Shown here: one piece after another, positions 1 through 9,236 of the stretch
Layout of the letters: each line of letters begins with the position of its first letter
How positions within the stretch are numbered: position 1 is the first letter of the stretch
Assembly: GCF_937967675.1 (NCBI RefSeq)
Contig: NZ_CALBSN010000066.1
Coordinates: 1-53,271, forward strand
Source of the DNA: an uncultured Flavobacterium sp.
Lineage (GTDB): Bacteria; Bacteroidota; Bacteroidia; Flavobacteriales; Flavobacteriaceae
DNA: 53,271 bases
Reading direction: 5' to 3'
The notes under the pieces: model-generated
What the model was told of the DNA's origin: nothing
Databases searched by the model: none
What the model saw: the letters and a program-made list of their open reading frames with translations, nothing else
Made by a program: the position numbers and the translations under genes

Positions 1-8
1 AGAATTCT

Positions 9-16
9 TATATTTG
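9..16 (+). promoter_or_regulatory. -7 promoter element (TATATTTG) of the DUF4199 gene
   Basis: TATATTTG matches the Bacteroidota -7 consensus TAnnTTTG and lies 25 bases before the start codon at 42. The matching -33 TTG would fall outside the window. The element implies a short leader of about 20 bases and supports the start chosen for the first gene. Confidence 0.55.
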
Positions 17-41
17 TAAATTAATTAAACCAAAACAAACT

Positions 42-569
42 ATGAACGAAATTATCAAAAAAAACGGAATTACCTTCGGTATTATCACTGGAGTATTAAG
101 TGTATTGATTACAACTTCTATTTACATTGTTGATTTATCTTTAATGACTAAATGGTGGCTTGGTATACTAATTTTAGTAGTTTATATTATTATTGGTTGT
201 GTGTTATTAGTTAAAACCAAAAAAGATTTAGGTGGTTACATGAGTTTTAAAGAAGGCTTCACTACTTATTTTGTATCTGCACTTATAGGTATAGCAATTT
301 CTGTTGTTTATAATATTTTACTTTTTAATGTAATTGATCCTGAAGCAGCAATTCGTTTAAAAGAACTTACACTTGAATCAACTGTTCAAATGTTAGAAAA
401 ATTTGGAACTCCCACTTCTGCTATCAAAGAAACAGTTGATAAAATGAAAGATTACAACCAATTTTCTGCAATTGAGCAAGCCAAAGGAAGTATTTGGAGC
501 ATAGTAGGTTCTGCAATTTTTGGTGCAATTTTAGCTGCAATTTTCAAAAAAGATAAACCTGTATTCTAA
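42..569 (+). CDS. DUF4199 family membrane protein
   Basis: A 175-residue integral membrane protein with four hydrophobic segments at roughly residues 10-30, 36-57, 75-97 and 150-168, the last followed by a lysine-rich tail. The arrangement and the conserved YMSFKEGF stretch between segments 2 and 3 fit DUF4199, a family of unknown function common in Bacteroidota. Its stop codon abuts the ATG of the next gene, a GT2 glycosyltransferase, so the two are translated from one message. That neighbour is the usual one for this family in flavobacteria and suggests, but does not prove, a role in envelope lipid or glycan work. Confidence 0.85.
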   Translation: MNEIIKKNGITFGIITGVLSVLITTSIYIVDLSLMTKWWLGILILVVYIIIGCVLLVKTKKDLGGYMSFKEGFTTYFVSALIGIAISVVYNILLFNVIDPEAAIRLKELTLESTVQMLEKFGTPTSAIKETVDKMKDYNQFSAIEQAKGSIWSIVGSAIFGAILAAIFKKDKPVF

Positions 570-1511
570 ATGAATTTATCCATAGTTATCCCATTATTAA
601 ACGAACAAGAATCGTTACCTGAATTACACAATTGGATTGTGAAAGTGATGCAAGCGCACAACTTTTCCTATGAGATCCTTTTTATTGATGATGGTAGTTC
701 CGATGCTTCTTGGAATGTTATTCAAAAATTATCTCAAGAAAATTCAAATGTAAAAGGTATCCGTTTTCTTAGAAATTATGGAAAGTCACAAGCCTTGCAT
801 GCAGGTTTTGCAAAAGCACAAGGTGATGTCGTGATTACTATGGATGCCGATTTACAAGATAGTCCAGATGAAATTCCAGAATTATTCCGATTAATTACCG
901 AAGATAATTATGATTTAATTTCAGGATGGAAGAAAAAACGTTACGATTCGGTTGTAGCAAAAAACATTCCATCTAAATTATTTAATTGGGCCGCTCGAAA
1001 AACTTCAGGCGTTAAATTGAATGATTTCAATTGCGGATTAAAAGCCTATAAAAACATTGTTATTAAAAACATAGAAGTTTCAGGTGAAATGCACCGTTAT
1101 ATTCCTGTTTTAGCTAAGAATGCTGGATTTGGGAAAATCGGTGAAAAAGTCGTGATTCATCAAGCTAGAAAATACGGAAGTTCTAAATTTGGAATGAGCC
1201 GTTTTATTAATGGCTTCTTAGATTTGATTACGATTTGGTTTTTATCTACTTTCGGAAAACGACCAATGCATCTTTTCGGATTATTAGGCTCCATTATGTT
1301 TGTGATTGGATTTTTATTCGCATTCTACTTAGGTATCGATAAATTATTCATCAACACAACAGGAAGATTAATCACCGAAAGACCGCAATTTTATTTATCG
1401 CTAACCGCGATGTTAATTGGAACTCAATTATTCTTAGCCGGATTTTTAGGTGAAATCATCCTAAGAACCAAAAACAACGAAGAACGTTATAAGATTTCAG
1501 AAGTACTATAA
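570..1511 (+). CDS. Family 2 glycosyltransferase, polyprenyl-phosphate type (GtrB/DPM1-like)
   Basis: The 313 residues carry an N-terminal GT-A fold (IVIPLLNE at about 5-12, DDGSSD at 40-45) and a metal/nucleotide-sugar motif MDADLQD at about 91-97. Two membrane helices follow at roughly 238-258 and 274-300. This domain order is that of GtrB/ArnC-type enzymes, which move a sugar from a nucleotide donor to undecaprenyl phosphate on the inner face of the cytoplasmic membrane. The sugar cannot be read from sequence. The ATG directly follows the DUF4199 stop codon, and phosphoglucomutase and an ABC exporter follow, consistent with a small envelope-glycan cluster. Confidence 0.88.
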   Translation: MNLSIVIPLLNEQESLPELHNWIVKVMQAHNFSYEILFIDDGSSDASWNVIQKLSQENSNVKGIRFLRNYGKSQALHAGFAKAQGDVVITMDADLQDSPDEIPELFRLITEDNYDLISGWKKKRYDSVVAKNIPSKLFNWAARKTSGVKLNDFNCGLKAYKNIVIKNIEVSGEMHRYIPVLAKNAGFGKIGEKVVIHQARKYGSSKFGMSRFINGFLDLITIWFLSTFGKRPMHLFGLLGSIMFVIGFLFAFYLGIDKLFINTTGRLITERPQFYLSLTAMLIGTQLFLAGFLGEIILRTKNNEERYKISEVL

Positions 1512-1551
1512 TATTGTGAGAAAACAATAGTTCTCTCAAAACATACAGAAT

Positions 1552-3279
1552 ATGCATATCGAACAAAGTATTTTAAACAAAGTAAACGAGTGGTTAACCC
1601 CAACATTTGACGAAGCAACTCGAAACGCTATAGAAGAAATGATGACTTCGGCTCCAAAAGAGTTGGAAGAAAGTTTTTATAAAAATTTAGAATTTGGAAC
1701 GGGTGGAATGCGTGGTGTTATGGGTGTTGGAACGAATCGTATCAACAAATACACATTAGGTAAAAACACGCAAGGTTTATCAGATTATTTACATAAATCG
1801 TTTCCAAACGAACAATTGAAAGTAGCAATCGCTTACGATTGTCGTCATAACAGTAATACATTGGCTAAAGTAGTAGCTGATGTTTTTTCGGCTAACGGAA
1901 TTAAAGTATATTTGTTTTCAGATATGCGCCCAACTCCTGAATTATCATTTGCAGTTCGTCATTTGAATTGCCATGCAGGAATTGTTTTAACGGCTTCTCA
2001 CAATCCACCAGAATACAACGGTTATAAAGTGTATTGGCAAGATGGTGGTCAATTAGTACCGCCTCAAGATGCCGAAATTATCAAAGTAATTGAAGATTTA
2101 AAATACAGCGATATCAAATTCGAAGCGAACAACGATTTAATTGAATATATCGATGCTGAAGTAGACGAAGCTTTCGCAAAATCAACCGTTGAAAATGCAA
2201 GTTTTAACACGCCAGCCGATGCTAAAGCTAATTTAAAAATCGTTTATACTTCTTTGCACGGAACTTCGATTAAAGCAATTCCAAACGTATTAGCAAAGGC
2301 AGGTTACACCGATGTAAATATCGTTCCTGAACAAGCGGAACCTAATGGTGATTTCCCAACCGTAGTTTCTCCAAATCCAGAAGAACCAGAAGCATTGTCA
2401 ATGGCAATTGCTTTAGCAGAGAAAATTGGTGCCGATATGGTCGTAGGAACTGACCCAGATTCTGACCGTTTAGGGGTTGCCGTTCGTGATTTAGATGGAA
2501 ACATCAAATTATTAAACGGAAATCAAACGATGGTTATCATGACCGCTTTCCTATTAGAACAATGGAAACGCGCTGATAAATTCCAAGGAAATGAATTCAT
2601 TGGTTCGACTATTGTTTCCACTCCAATGATGTTGGAATTAGCAGCAGCTTATGATGTAGAATGTAAAGTAGGATTAACAGGATTCAAATGGATTGCAAAA
2701 TTCATTAAAGATTTCCCAAATCAGAAATTTATTGGTGGTGGTGAAGAAAGTTTTGGTTTTATGGTGGGCGATGCCGTTCGTGATAAAGATGCTGTTGCCG
2801 CTATTTTATTGGTAAGTGAAATTGCAGCGCAAGCTAAAGCTTCGGGAAGTTCGTTATACCAAGAATTATTGAATTTGTATATTGATTTTGGTTTCTATAA
2901 AGAACATTTGATTTCGATTACCAAAAAAGGAATTGAAGGCGCTAACGAAATCAAACAAATGATGATTGCTTTACGCGAAAATCCTTTAAAGGAAATCAAT
3001 GGACAACGTGTGATTTGCATCGAAGATTATCAAGCTTCAAAAGGAAAAGACTTCATGAACAATGAAGAATTTGAAATTCATGTTCCAAAATCAAACGTAT
3101 TGATTTACTATTTGGAAGACGGAAGTAAAATTTGTGCACGACCAAGTGGAACCGAACCAAAAATTAAATTCTATTTCAGCGTAAATGGAGATTTAGATAC
3201 GATTGAAAACGCAAAATCAGTTGAAAAAGAATTAGATAACAAAATTGCTGGCATTATTTCAGCAATGAAATTAAACTAA
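1552..3279 (+). CDS. Phosphoglucomutase / phosphomannomutase (alpha-D-phosphohexomutase)
   Basis: A 575-residue alpha-D-phosphohexomutase, the length of the long PGM2-like class. The phosphoserine loop TASHNPP is at 147-153 (catalytic Ser149), the Mg-binding loop DPDSDR at 301-306, the sugar-binding loop GGGEESFGF near 396-404 and the phosphate-binding loop RPSGTEPK near 535. It interconverts hexose 1- and 6-phosphates in the cytoplasm and so links glycolysis to nucleotide-sugar supply. Glucose versus mannose preference is not resolved. It starts 40 bases after the glycosyltransferase and its stop codon abuts the ABC exporter ATG, so it is probably in the same operon. Confidence 0.93.
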   Translation: MHIEQSILNKVNEWLTPTFDEATRNAIEEMMTSAPKELEESFYKNLEFGTGGMRGVMGVGTNRINKYTLGKNTQGLSDYLHKSFPNEQLKVAIAYDCRHNSNTLAKVVADVFSANGIKVYLFSDMRPTPELSFAVRHLNCHAGIVLTASHNPPEYNGYKVYWQDGGQLVPPQDAEIIKVIEDLKYSDIKFEANNDLIEYIDAEVDEAFAKSTVENASFNTPADAKANLKIVYTSLHGTSIKAIPNVLAKAGYTDVNIVPEQAEPNGDFPTVVSPNPEEPEALSMAIALAEKIGADMVVGTDPDSDRLGVAVRDLDGNIKLLNGNQTMVIMTAFLLEQWKRADKFQGNEFIGSTIVSTPMMLELAAAYDVECKVGLTGFKWIAKFIKDFPNQKFIGGGEESFGFMVGDAVRDKDAVAAILLVSEIAAQAKASGSSLYQELLNLYIDFGFYKEHLISITKKGIEGANEIKQMMIALRENPLKEINGQRVICIEDYQASKGKDFMNNEEFEIHVPKSNVLIYYLEDGSKICARPSGTEPKIKFYFSVNGDLDTIENAKSVEKELDNKIAGIISAMKLN

Positions 3280-5127
3280 ATGGATCAAAATTTAAAGAAA
3301 ATAATTCCGTTTGCTCTGAAGTACAAAAAAGATATTGTAATGAATGTTATTTATAATATTCTTTATGCTCTTTTTAGTACTTTATCATTTATTGCATTAA
3401 TTCCAATGCTCGATGTTTTGTTCAAAGACGCTGAAAAAATAGTTAAAGAACCTAAATTAACTTCGATTTGGGAAATAACAAGCTACGGAAATGATTATTT
3501 ATATTTTTACATAACAAAATTAACAAATGAAAGTGGTGCACAATACGCTCTTTTATTAGTAGTTTCTATTATTATTTCAACTTTCTTATTAAAAAACATT
3601 TTTAATTATTTAGCTCTAAATCATTTGATGCTTCTAAAAAATGGAGTTTTAAAAGACCTTAGAAACAAAATGTTTGATAAAATCATTAGTCTTCCAATTT
3701 CCTATTATTCAGAGAAAAGAAAAGGTGATATGATGGCAAGAATGTTAGGAGACGTTAATGAAGTAAGAAATTCGTTTTTTAACATCCTGGAATTGGTTAT
3801 TAAAGAGCCAATGACAATTGTTTTCACTATTGGTGCCATGATTGTAATAAGTTTTAAATTAACTTTATTCGTATTTGTTTTTATCCCTATTTCTGGTTTT
3901 ATCATTTCTAAAATTGGAAAAAGTTTAAAAGCAAAATCTAAAAGAGCACAAGATGAAAATGGTTATTTGATTTCGGTTGTAGAAGAAACCCTTGGCGGAT
4001 TAAAGGTAGTTAAAAGTTATAATGCAGAAGGCTCATTTACAAACAAATTCAATAGTTCAATTCAAAGATTATATCGTCTAACAAACAGTATCGGAAGAAA
4101 AAACAACCTTTCTTCTCCTATGAGTGAATTCATGGGAATCGTTGTAATTGCTATTTTACTTTGGTACGGAGGAAATATGGTTTTGGTAGAAACCTTTGCT
4201 GATGGTTCTCCTCTACTTGAAGGCTCTAAATTTATTGCTTACATGGGATTAGCCTACAATATTCTAACTCCTGCAAAAGCAATTTCTAAAGCTTCTTATC
4301 AGGTAAAGAGTGGATTGGCTGCTGCCGAACGCGTTTTTGATGTATTAGAAGTTGAAAATACTATTACCGATAAAGAAAATGCAATCATAAAAACTTCTTT
4401 TGATACTTCCATCACAATTGAAAACATCAACTTTAAATATGAAGAAGAAAATGTTCTAAAAAACTTCTCGTTAGAAGTTCCAAAAGGAAAAACAGTCGCT
4501 TTAGTAGGACAATCAGGTTCTGGAAAAAGTACGATTGCGAATTTATTGACTCGTTTTTATGACGTACAAGAAGGAAGTGTAAAAATCGACGATATCGACA
4601 TTAAAGACATGACGTTAGAATCGTTACGTCATTTAATAGGATTAGTTACTCAAGATTCAATTTTGTTTAACGATACGATAAAAAATAATATTCTATTAGG
4701 GAAACAAGATGCAACAGATGAAGAAATCATTGCGGCTTTAAAAATAGCTAATGCTTACGAATTCGTAAAAGATTTACCTAACGGAATTGAAACAAACATT
4801 GGTGATGCTGGTGGAAAACTTTCAGGCGGACAAAAACAACGCTTATCGATTGCAAGAGCCGTTTTGAAAAATCCTCCAATTATGATTTTAGATGAAGCTA
4901 CTTCGGCTTTAGATACAGAAAGTGAAAAATTCGTTCAAGTGGCATTAGAAAACATGATGCAAAATAGAACATCAATTGTTATCGCACACCGATTATCAAC
5001 CATTCAAAAAGCGGATAAAATTGTTGTAATGCAGAAAGGTGAAATTGTGGAGCAAGGAACGCATGACGAATTATTAGCTTTGAATGGAACATACTCGAAG
5101 TTGGTGATGATGCAGAGTTTCGAGTAA
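3280..5127 (+). CDS. ABC transporter, fused permease and ATPase (MsbA-type exporter)
   Basis: A 615-residue half-transporter. The N-terminal ABC transmembrane domain has about six helices (residues 15 to about 330). The nucleotide-binding domain has Walker A GQSGSGKST near 410, signature LSGGQ near 514, Walker B IMILDEATSALD near 533 and an H-loop VIAHRLS near 567. It would work as a homodimer exporting a lipid, glycolipid or hydrophobic compound across the inner membrane; MsbA-like lipid A flipping is possible but not demonstrable. The ATG follows the mutase stop codon with no gap, and no terminator is visible before the next gene. Confidence 0.9.
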   Translation: MDQNLKKIIPFALKYKKDIVMNVIYNILYALFSTLSFIALIPMLDVLFKDAEKIVKEPKLTSIWEITSYGNDYLYFYITKLTNESGAQYALLLVVSIIISTFLLKNIFNYLALNHLMLLKNGVLKDLRNKMFDKIISLPISYYSEKRKGDMMARMLGDVNEVRNSFFNILELVIKEPMTIVFTIGAMIVISFKLTLFVFVFIPISGFIISKIGKSLKAKSKRAQDENGYLISVVEETLGGLKVVKSYNAEGSFTNKFNSSIQRLYRLTNSIGRKNNLSSPMSEFMGIVVIAILLWYGGNMVLVETFADGSPLLEGSKFIAYMGLAYNILTPAKAISKASYQVKSGLAAAERVFDVLEVENTITDKENAIIKTSFDTSITIENINFKYEEENVLKNFSLEVPKGKTVALVGQSGSGKSTIANLLTRFYDVQEGSVKIDDIDIKDMTLESLRHLIGLVTQDSILFNDTIKNNILLGKQDATDEEIIAALKIANAYEFVKDLPNGIETNIGDAGGKLSGGQKQRLSIARAVLKNPPIMILDEATSALDTESEKFVQVALENMMQNRTSIVIAHRLSTIQKADKIVVMQKGEIVEQGTHDELLALNGTYSKLVMMQSFE

Positions 5128-5260
5128 AAGTTAGGAGTTTAGCAAAATAAATTAATCTCATTTCAAGATTTTGTAGATTATGTAAATTTCTTAAATCTGT
5201 GTTCCAAAATTTGTAATTTTACTTGAATTTGATTTTTGAACTTGTAATTGCACTTGAAAA

Positions 5261-5962
5261 ATGTATGTAAACCATCCAAATATCACATTACCCGATGACA
5301 ATGAGACCATTGTTTGGAAATATTTGGACTTGTCTAAGTTTTTAGACATGCTGTTGTCACAACAGTTGTTTATGTCGCGTTCAGATAAGTTTGAAGACCA
5401 ATATGAAGGCACATTTTCGGAACCTACTTTTGAAGAAATAAAGAAAATTGCTGCTAACAATCCTAAGTTTTTAGATTACTACAAATCACATCGAGAAAAA
5501 GTTGTGATTAGTAGTTGGCATATTAACGAATATGAATCGTTTGCGATGTGGCAAATTTTCACTCAAAACACCGAAGGTTTAGCGATTCAAACTACAATTG
5601 GTAGACTTAAAGAAGCTTTACAACCTGAAAGACAAACCGAACAATACATTGGCGCTGTAAATTACATCGATTACAAAAAAGAATTTATTCCGTTTGAAGA
5701 TACGTTTTTCCCGTTTTTGTTTAAACGTAAAAGTTTTCAATACGAAAGAGAAATTCGTATTATTTCTGACGTTTCAGCTAATGGTATAAAAATCGACAAC
5801 GGCTTAAAAGTCGATGTTAATTTGAACCAATTAATCGAAAAAATCTACATTCACCCAAAAAGCGAAAACTGGTATAAAAAACTGGTAATCGAATTAGTTT
5901 CTAAACTAGGATTTGATTTTGAAATTGAAAAATCGGATTTAGAAAGTGATATTCTGATTTAG
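5261..5962 (+). CDS. DUF2971 domain-containing protein
   Basis: A soluble 233-residue protein with no signal peptide. The N-terminal YVNHP...WKYLDLSKFLDML, followed by MSRSDKFEDQYEG and later SSWHINEYESFAMWQIF and REIRII blocks, is the usual layout of DUF2971. Members are scattered in genomes, often near mobile or defence genes, and have no established function. The 133 bases upstream hold no clear promoter. It is convergent with the lipoprotein gene that ends at 5999, with no strong hairpin between them. Confidence 0.75.
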   Translation: MYVNHPNITLPDDNETIVWKYLDLSKFLDMLLSQQLFMSRSDKFEDQYEGTFSEPTFEEIKKIAANNPKFLDYYKSHREKVVISSWHINEYESFAMWQIFTQNTEGLAIQTTIGRLKEALQPERQTEQYIGAVNYIDYKKEFIPFEDTFFPFLFKRKSFQYEREIRIISDVSANGIKIDNGLKVDVNLNQLIEKIYIHPKSENWYKKLVIELVSKLGFDFEIEKSDLESDILI

Positions 5963-5998
5963 AAAATCTTCTGAACTCTATTTGAGAAATCTTGTAAA

Positions 5999-6712
5999 TT
6001 AATTCGGAGTATACATTTCCACTTTCCACTCGTCTGCTAACAAGTTAACATAGTGGTAGTGTACTTTATCATTTTTATCAAAAGCACCATTTTTGTTGAT
6101 GTCTTCGATACATCTGAAATACAAACGATTTTGGGCTTCAATTATATTCCAATCGATTAACTCTTTAAATTCTTCTGATAGTTTGGTAAATTTTTCACCA
6201 CTTGCCGAACTCAAATACAACGAACGAATATCATTTTGATTGATTTTTCCATCTTTGTTAGTATCGGAATCAACCAAAGTGTAAACCATGATTTGCTTCT
6301 TGGTTTTAGCCGCTATTCCATCTAAAAATGTTGCGGTTTGAATTTGAATCTTCTTATTTGTTAATGGTTTTATAGTTGTAGAATCAATATGTTGAAAGTT
6401 CAAATTATCGAAATAACCTGTAATTTCAAATCGATTATAATTGGAAATAGCATAACTAACTTGATTGGTTTTACTGCTTCCGTAGACTTTACTATTCGAA
6501 TCATACACACGAACATCTCCAACTGGATGAATCAAATACTTGGTTCCTTCCATCAATATTGGCAAATCTGCCACTTTGATAGACGACGTATCTTTAACTT
6601 CTGCTTCTACCTTAGTTTTTCCTTCTTCATAGATAACCTTTGGCGTTTCTGCTTCATTTTTACAACTCATTAAAGTTGCAACTAAGCTAAAAGTAAAAAG
6701 AATACGTTTCAT
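5999..6712 (-). CDS. Hypothetical lipoprotein with two EF-hand-like calcium loops
   Basis: The start at 6712 gives MKRILFTFSLVATLMSC, a lipoprotein signal with the lipobox Cys at residue 17. An earlier in-frame TTG at 6733 is rejected because it lies inside the promoter -7 box. The mature protein is about 220 residues. It contains two Ca-binding-type loops, DTNKDGKINQND and DINKNGAFDKND, each followed by a short helix-like stretch (RSLYLSS; KVHYHYV), as in EF-hand or dockerin-like repeats. It is probably anchored in the outer membrane or periplasm. No function is recognised. It has its own promoter just after the TonB receptor stop codon. Confidence 0.7.
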   Translation of the reverse strand: MKRILFTFSLVATLMSCKNEAETPKVIYEEGKTKVEAEVKDTSSIKVADLPILMEGTKYLIHPVGDVRVYDSNSKVYGSSKTNQVSYAISNYNRFEITGYFDNLNFQHIDSTTIKPLTNKKIQIQTATFLDGIAAKTKKQIMVYTLVDSDTNKDGKINQNDIRSLYLSSASGEKFTKLSEEFKELIDWNIIEAQNRLYFRCIEDINKNGAFDKNDKVHYHYVNLLADEWKVEMYTPN

Positions 6713-6730
6713 CTGTTTGAATTTTATAGT

Positions 6731-6761
6731 CAAATATACTAAAATAATAATTGGCTTACAA
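6731..6761 (-). promoter_or_regulatory. Promoter TTG-N20-TATATTTG of the lipoprotein gene
   Basis: On the minus strand a TTG (6761-6759) lies 20 bases before TATATTTG (6738-6731), matching Bacteroidota -33/-7 elements. Transcription would start near 6725, about a dozen bases before the ATG at 6712. The -33 element overlaps the end of the TonB receptor gene. Confidence 0.6.
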
Positions 6762-9221
6762 TCGGGCTACCAATTTGATATTAAAAACGCGAGTGGTCAT
6801 GTAGTTTGGAATTCCGTATTGTGATTTTGTATATACATCACGAACCCAAGTATTCGTAATCGCATTTTGATTGTTGAATAAATTGAAAATTTCCAACCCT
6901 AAAGAGAATTCATTAAAAGGTTTTAACCATTTTTTAGCAGCCTTAATTTCTTGGTCTTTAAACACATAAGAAAATCCAACATCAGCTCTTCTATAATCAT
7001 TTAATCGCATTTGATAAGCATAGGAATCTTCAACATATGAAGGCGATCCTCCTGGCAATCCTGTATTGTAAACCAAGTTTAAATATAACTTAAGATTAGG
7101 AATGTTTGGCATATAATCTTGAAATAAAATTCCAAATTTAAGTCTTTGATCTGTTGGACGAGCTATAAAACCTTTTCCGTCTTGATTTTCCTCAGTTTTT
7201 AAGTACCCAAAACTAAACCAAGATTCGGTTCCAGGAACAAACTCACCATTTAGCCTAGCGTCAAATCCGTAAGCATAAGCTTCTGCGTTATTGTTTGCTC
7301 TGTATCGGATGCGAACATTGTCTATTGTATAGGTATTTACATCTGTAATATTTTTATAATAAGCTTCTGAAACCAATTTAAAAGGGCGATTCCACATTTT
7401 AAAACTGTAATCATTACTTAAAACGATATGAAATGATTGTTGGGCTTTTACATTGGTTTGCACTACCCCATCATAATCTCGAAGTTCTCGATAAAAAGGA
7501 GGTTGATGATACAAACCTCCAGACAATCGAAACATCATATCTTTACGCCAGTTAGGTTTAAAAGCAAATTGAGCTCTAGGAGAAAAAGTAAATTGACTAG
7601 CTCCATCAGGTCGATTATCAGCGGTAACTTGCCATTGATGAGAACGAATTCCTGCGTTTAACCAATACTCATGAGCTCCTAATTTCCCCCTATAATTCCA
7701 TTGTAAATATCCTGACAATCTATTAATTTTAGTAAAATTAGTAGCTCTAATATTTTTATAAGGTGCTAATGGCCCATAATACGGATTATATGGTTGATTG
7801 TTTACATATTCTAATAAAGGATTTGGTAATGAAAAACCGGCAGAATCTACTGCCTCCCACTCTACTAATCGATCTCTAATGTCCTCAATAGTAAACTTTG
7901 CTCCCCATTCAATTTGAGATTTTTTATTAATTTCATGAAAACCTTTAACTTCTGTATTAACAATTAGTGCATCTAAATTATTACGAGCATGATTTAATTG
8001 GGAACCTACACCACGAGAAAAAACCACATCACCAAAGGTATCAGAACCAATATTTGCATCAACTTCTCCTAATCTATATTGAGCCAAGATATCATAATAT
8101 TCTTGCTCTTGCGTATGATAACCCGAAAGAATAAATTTTAATTTATTTTTTTCATTGTATTGATAAACGGCTTTCCCTGCACCAAAAAAAGTAAGGTATT
8201 TATCCTTTTCTTGCCCTTCATAAAACACTAATAAAGCAATAGGCTCATCAATAGTTCCAAAGTTGGTTTGACGCGTTAAAGGCTGATAATTATAGTTATT
8301 TTGTGAAATATTGCCTAAAAAACTAAAATTCCATTTAGAGGAAGCATTGAAATTTAACAAAGACTGAACATCAAAAAATGTAGGTCTAAAATTAGTTTGA
8401 GTTTCCTGACTATTAACTAACAAACTATTATCTCTGTAACGAATTCCCGTAATATTACTCCATTTTTGATTTTTAGAAACCCCTTCAACTGTAAGACTTC
8501 CTCCTAAAAAACTAGCTTCTAAACTAGCGCCAAACTGTTTCGGATTTCGATATGTAATATCTAAAACTGAAGATAATTTATCACCATATTTAGCTTGAAA
8601 ACCTCCGGCGGAAGCATCAACATTATAAACCAAGTCTGTATTAGTAAAACTCAATCCTTCTTGTTGTCCTGAACGAATTAAAAAAGGACGATAGACTTCA
8701 ATTTCATTTACATAGACTAAGTTTTCGTCGTAATTTCCACCACGTACCGCATACGAAGTACTCAATTCATTATTACTATTAAAACCTGGTAAGGATTTAA
8801 CAATATTTTCAATTCCGGCATTAGCACCGGGTATTTTTCTTATAATAACCGGATCGATTGTGGTAACACCCTCAATTCTTTTTTTACTATTTCCTACAAC
8901 TGTAACTTCACCAAACTCCTCAACTTTAGAATTCATTACTGGATTTAACTCAAAATCTTCATTAGGTTTCAAATTCAAATCAATCGTAATTTTCATTAAT
9001 GATACGTGAGTAAAAGTAATTGTAACTTTCTTATTAGCCTCAATTTCTAAAATATAGAAACCATTTTCATTAGAAACCGTTCCTTTATCTCCCACTTTAA
9101 CCGTTACATTTTCAACCGGATTATTAAATTCGTCTAAAATAACACCTTTAACACGGGCTTTTTGAGCCGAAACCGTCAAAGAAAATAAACCAATAATGAA
9201 TACCAAAAATATATTTTTCAA
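6756..9221 (-). CDS. TonB-dependent outer membrane receptor with carboxypeptidase-like N-terminal domain
   Basis: An 821-residue outer membrane transporter. A signal peptide (MKNIFLVFIIGLFSLTVSAQ) is followed by a CarboxypepD_reg-like beta-sandwich (about 22-105, KARVKGVILDEFNNPVENV onward). Next comes a plug domain (about 120-230, with IPGANAGIENIVKSLPG and SYAVRGGNYDENLVYVN) and a long beta-barrel ending in an aromatic-rich strand with terminal KLVARL. The substrate cannot be told: no SusD partner is adjacent, which argues against a polysaccharide utilisation locus. It starts 15 bases after the M23 peptidase gene, so the two probably form an operon. Confidence 0.9.
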   Translation of the reverse strand: MKNIFLVFIIGLFSLTVSAQKARVKGVILDEFNNPVENVTVKVGDKGTVSNENGFYILEIEANKKVTITFTHVSLMKITIDLNLKPNEDFELNPVMNSKVEEFGEVTVVGNSKKRIEGVTTIDPVIIRKIPGANAGIENIVKSLPGFNSNNELSTSYAVRGGNYDENLVYVNEIEVYRPFLIRSGQQEGLSFTNTDLVYNVDASAGGFQAKYGDKLSSVLDITYRNPKQFGASLEASFLGGSLTVEGVSKNQKWSNITGIRYRDNSLLVNSQETQTNFRPTFFDVQSLLNFNASSKWNFSFLGNISQNNYNYQPLTRQTNFGTIDEPIALLVFYEGQEKDKYLTFFGAGKAVYQYNEKNKLKFILSGYHTQEQEYYDILAQYRLGEVDANIGSDTFGDVVFSRGVGSQLNHARNNLDALIVNTEVKGFHEINKKSQIEWGAKFTIEDIRDRLVEWEAVDSAGFSLPNPLLEYVNNQPYNPYYGPLAPYKNIRATNFTKINRLSGYLQWNYRGKLGAHEYWLNAGIRSHQWQVTADNRPDGASQFTFSPRAQFAFKPNWRKDMMFRLSGGLYHQPPFYRELRDYDGVVQTNVKAQQSFHIVLSNDYSFKMWNRPFKLVSEAYYKNITDVNTYTIDNVRIRYRANNNAEAYAYGFDARLNGEFVPGTESWFSFGYLKTEENQDGKGFIARPTDQRLKFGILFQDYMPNIPNLKLYLNLVYNTGLPGGSPSYVEDSYAYQMRLNDYRRADVGFSYVFKDQEIKAAKKWLKPFNEFSLGLEIFNLFNNQNAITNTWVRDVYTKSQYGIPNYMTTRVFNIKLVARL

Positions 9222-9236
9222 AAGAATTCGTTTTAA

